A DNA stretch of 64,000 nt from Sphingopyxis sp. BSN-002 (GTDB lineage: Bacteria; Pseudomonadota; Alphaproteobacteria; Sphingomonadales; Sphingomonadaceae): NCBI RefSeq assembly GCF_022024275.1, contig NZ_CP091804.1, positions 3,056,501 to 3,120,500 on the forward strand. The letters are read 5' to 3'. Positions within the stretch are counted from its first letter, which is position 1. Every line of letters begins with the position of its first letter. Below the pieces are notes generated by a model, which ran no database searches, had not been told where the DNA came from, and saw nothing but the letters and a program-made list of their open reading frames with translations. The translations under genes were made by a program, and so were the position numbers. Below are positions 62,017 to 64,000 of the stretch, piece after piece.

Positions 62017-64000
62017 CTACCATTTGAGCTCTCCCGCCCGCCCGTCGGAGCCCCCGACGTGATAGCCCCAGCGTTCCCAGGGGTTGTTCGAATAGGCCAT
62101 GTCGCGGATCGACTGGCCGACCGACTGGTCGACGAAGGGCGACGCGATCAGCCCGATGATCGCGCCGACGACCAGCCATGCGACATAGGTGATCTGATAG
62201 ATCGGCCCGAAGATCCGGCTTTGCGTGATGTGCAGCGTTTCGTGATAGAGGAGGTCCGAACCCTGATCGGGATACCGCCCGCGCATATTGCTGATCACAT
62301 TGCCCGCGGTGAATGCGGCCTTTCCGTCGATCGAAAAGCCGCGATCATATACTTGCCGGTTCTGGCGTTCGCTCCACTTGGCTTGATAGCTTCCAGGCGC
62401 AGCGATCGAATTATAGATGTTCGACAGATTGCCGAGCGACGTCCCGAGGAGGCCCCAGGTCGAGTCGGCAAGGAAAGCGATGAACCCCGTCCCGCCGCCC
62501 CAGTCGTAGATGCCGCGCGCGCCGGTATAGAGGCCGTTTATTCCGCCCATGATCCCGCCGAAGATCGCCCCTGCGGGCCCGCCGACGAGGAAGCCCGTGG
62601 CTGCGCCGAGCGCTGCGCCGATCGTCGTGGTGAGCGCGGTCTCCAGCCCGATCAGCAGGCTTTCGCCGAAGGATTTGCCGCGCGCGATCCCCGAAACGAA
62701 GCCGACAGTGAACCCGACCGCCGCGACGACGGCGGCAACGATGAAAAAGAAGCGCCCCGTCGGGTCCTTGAAGTCGACCGGGTTGTTGACCGCGTAGCTA
62801 TAGACATGGAACCCCTGCGGGACGCTCGCGGTGAGCGAGGGATTTTCCAGTATGTACCAGTCGGGTGACAGGAAGCGCCCGAGCGAAGCGGAATAGATGC
62901 GCGCGCCGATGCGCTGGATGCCCAGCGACGCCTCGCGCTCGATACCAAGATAGCGATCGAGCGCGCTGCCATCGTCGACCGCCAGCCCGAACGGGGTATA
63001 GCGCTGCTGCGCAATCGGCGTGCCGGCATCGTCAATCTGAAGCAGCACCGATCCCTGATGATCGCTGACCTGGTAGGCGGTGCGATCGGCCTCGCCGGGA
63101 GCGCTGCGGATCGTCGCGATTGCGCGGTCGGAGAGATAGACATGGCGAAGCGCGAAGCCGTCATGCTGTTCGAAGAGGCTGCCGATCGCGCGCATCGAGG
63201 TCACCGCACCGCCGCTGTTGCGATCGACCTGCGCGACGCGGCCAAGCGGGTCGACGACATAGTCGACGACCGGACCGCCGCTTCTTTCGGCGCGGGTCAG
63301 CCGGTCGAAGAGGTCGAAGCTGAGATTTGTCCCGTCACCGAGGCCGGTTGTGTGGCCGCGCGCATCATAGTCGAAGCTGCGCGGGCCCCCGGGGCCGGTA
63401 GTGCCGGTCAGCCGCTCCGGCCGCATGCCATCGGCATAGGCCATCTGCGTTCCCGTTTCGCCGCAGGTCCGGATGTTGCCGATTGCATCATAGCCGTAAT
63501 CGACCTGCCGGACGGGAGGGCCCCCTTCGCTGGTCGATATCGCCATCGAGGTGAGCCGCCGCGCGCCGTCGAAGCCGAAGCGGCTGACGCGCAGATCGCC
63601 GGGCATCCGGTCGCGTATCGCGATGCAACCGCCGATCGCGTCGCGATCATAGGCGATGCTGCGAAGGGCAGCCCCGTCAAGCGTGACGTCGAGGCCCCTG
63701 ACGCGCCGGTCTTCGCGGGTCGTGACGACGGTCACGCCGTTCGCGAGCCGGTAGCTTTCGACGGCGTCATCGGCGTCATAGAGGATGTCATCGACGACGC
63801 CGTCGATTGCCGTGACCCGTCCGCCACTGTCGAGCGTTTGCTCGACACGTGCGCCGTCGGGATGGACGATCGCGGTGATGTCGCCGCCAAGCCCGTATTC
63901 CCATTGTACTTCGAGCGCTTCGCCGTTCACCGTCACCCGCTCGGCGCGCGTCCGGCCCAATCGCGTATAGCGATAGTCGATCCTCGAGGCCGGCTCGACG
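62017..64000 (-). CDS. RHS-repeat protein with C-terminal zincin-like domain (5' end outside the window)
   Basis: At least 660 residues of an RHS/YD-repeat polymorphic toxin; the frame is still open at the window edge, so the N-terminus is missing. YD repeats run through the first about 320 residues. The RHS core signature follows (YLGIEREASLGIQRIGARIY, GRFLSPDWYI, VNNPVDFKDPTGR). The variable C-terminus has Gly/Ala-rich hydrophobic helices, then DLLYHETLHITQ with an HExxH zinc site (62230-62244) and NPWERWGY near the end, whose Glu could be the third ligand. Probably a metallopeptidase toxin tip. No immunity gene was found in the 185 bp after its stop. Confidence 0.85.
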   Translation of the reverse strand, partial: VEPASRIDYRYTRLGRTRAERVTVNGEALEVQWEYGLGGDITAIVHPDGARVEQTLDSGGRVTAIDGVVDDILYDADDAVESYRLANGVTVVTTREDRRVRGLDVTLDGAALRSIAYDRDAIGGCIAIRDRMPGDLRVSRFGFDGARRLTSMAISTSEGGPPVRQVDYGYDAIGNIRTCGETGTQMAYADGMRPERLTGTTGPGGPRSFDYDARGHTTGLGDGTNLSFDLFDRLTRAERSGGPVVDYVVDPLGRVAQVDRNSGGAVTSMRAIGSLFEQHDGFALRHVYLSDRAIATIRSAPGEADRTAYQVSDHQGSVLLQIDDAGTPIAQQRYTPFGLAVDDGSALDRYLGIEREASLGIQRIGARIYSASLGRFLSPDWYILENPSLTASVPQGFHVYSYAVNNPVDFKDPTGRFFFIVAAVVAAVGFTVGFVSGIARGKSFGESLLIGLETALTTTIGAALGAATGFLVGGPAGAIFGGIMGGINGLYTGARGIYDWGGGTGFIAFLADSTWGLLGTSLGNLSNIYNSIAAPGSYQAKWSERQNRQVYDRGFSIDGKAAFTAGNVISNMRGRYPDQGSDLLYHETLHITQSRIFGPIYQITYVAWLVVGAIIGLIASPFVDQSVGQSIRDMAYSNNPWERWGYHVGGSDGRAGELKW

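Overview
The window is high-GC, densely packed bacterial chromosome. Gene content and order point to an alphaproteobacterium of the order Sphingomonadales, most like Sphingopyxis or Sphingomonas. The pointers are radA-cvpA, aroK-aroB, xerD-accA, many TonB-dependent receptors, and a SapC/flavin-halogenase cluster beside a receptor. The genus is an inference from gene content only. I see no prophage, insertion sequence, CRISPR array or rRNA. One tRNA gene (Arg, anticodon CCT) is present.

Layout. (1) 1-5.1 kb: a palindromic repeat, a TauE/SafE exporter, then a tight four-gene operon (circularly permuted ATP-grasp, alpha-E, transglutaminase-like, Anbu proteasome-type protease) closed by a strong terminator. 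(2) 5.2-13.6 kb: acetyl-CoA synthetase opposite an ALDH7-type aldehyde dehydrogenase, a DUF1963 lipoprotein, a two-gene crotonase/thiolase-like operon with a palindromic operator, a DUF2059 protein and a small transaldolase. (3) 13.7-28.8 kb: housekeeping genes: radA, cvpA, a degenerate IscU-like scaffold, a Kef-type antiporter, aroK-aroB, an unknown exported protein, xerD, accA, an M48 protease, two Flp pilins, mutT, a methyltransferase, comF, a glutaredoxin, DUF1178 and tRNA-Arg. (4) 28.8-33.8 kb: an exported amidohydrolase, an M19 dipeptidase and an ornithine-cyclodeaminase-like enzyme in one operon; a tiny Lys/Ala-rich exported peptide; and a Xre/RES toxin-antitoxin pair with a palindromic promoter.

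(5) 34.0-48.3 kb: a sugar-utilisation locus. It holds a TonB-dependent receptor, flavin-dependent halogenase 1, SapC, an FIH-like JmjC/cupin hydroxylase, halogenase 2, a LacI regulator, an MFS transporter, an exported GH3 beta-glucosidase and a FucP/GluP-type MFS transporter. GAACGTT-type operator sites occur before the receptor, before GH3 and (weaker) at the first halogenase start. They tie the locus to its own LacI protein. (6) 48.4-56.8 kb: an accessory block of unknown function: a SARP/TolB-like/TPR regulator, a small SAM-fold protein, a coiled-coil lipoprotein with a trypsin-like protease, and an FAD-linked oxidase with a patatin lipoprotein. (7) 56.7-61.8 kb: an iron-acquisition cluster behind a Fur-box-like site: DUF4198, siderophore receptor, DUF3649, PepSY membrane protein, DUF3325. 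(8) 62.0-64.0 kb: the 3' part of an RHS-repeat gene ending in a putative zincin (HETLH) toxin domain; it runs off the window.

The best candidates for new biology are the halogenase/SapC/FIH-like hydroxylase set wired into a LacI glycan regulon, the RHS-zincin, and the unexplained 48-57 kb block. Start codons were set by Shine-Dalgarno (SD) spacing and family length. Family names come from recognised motifs; no database search was run.
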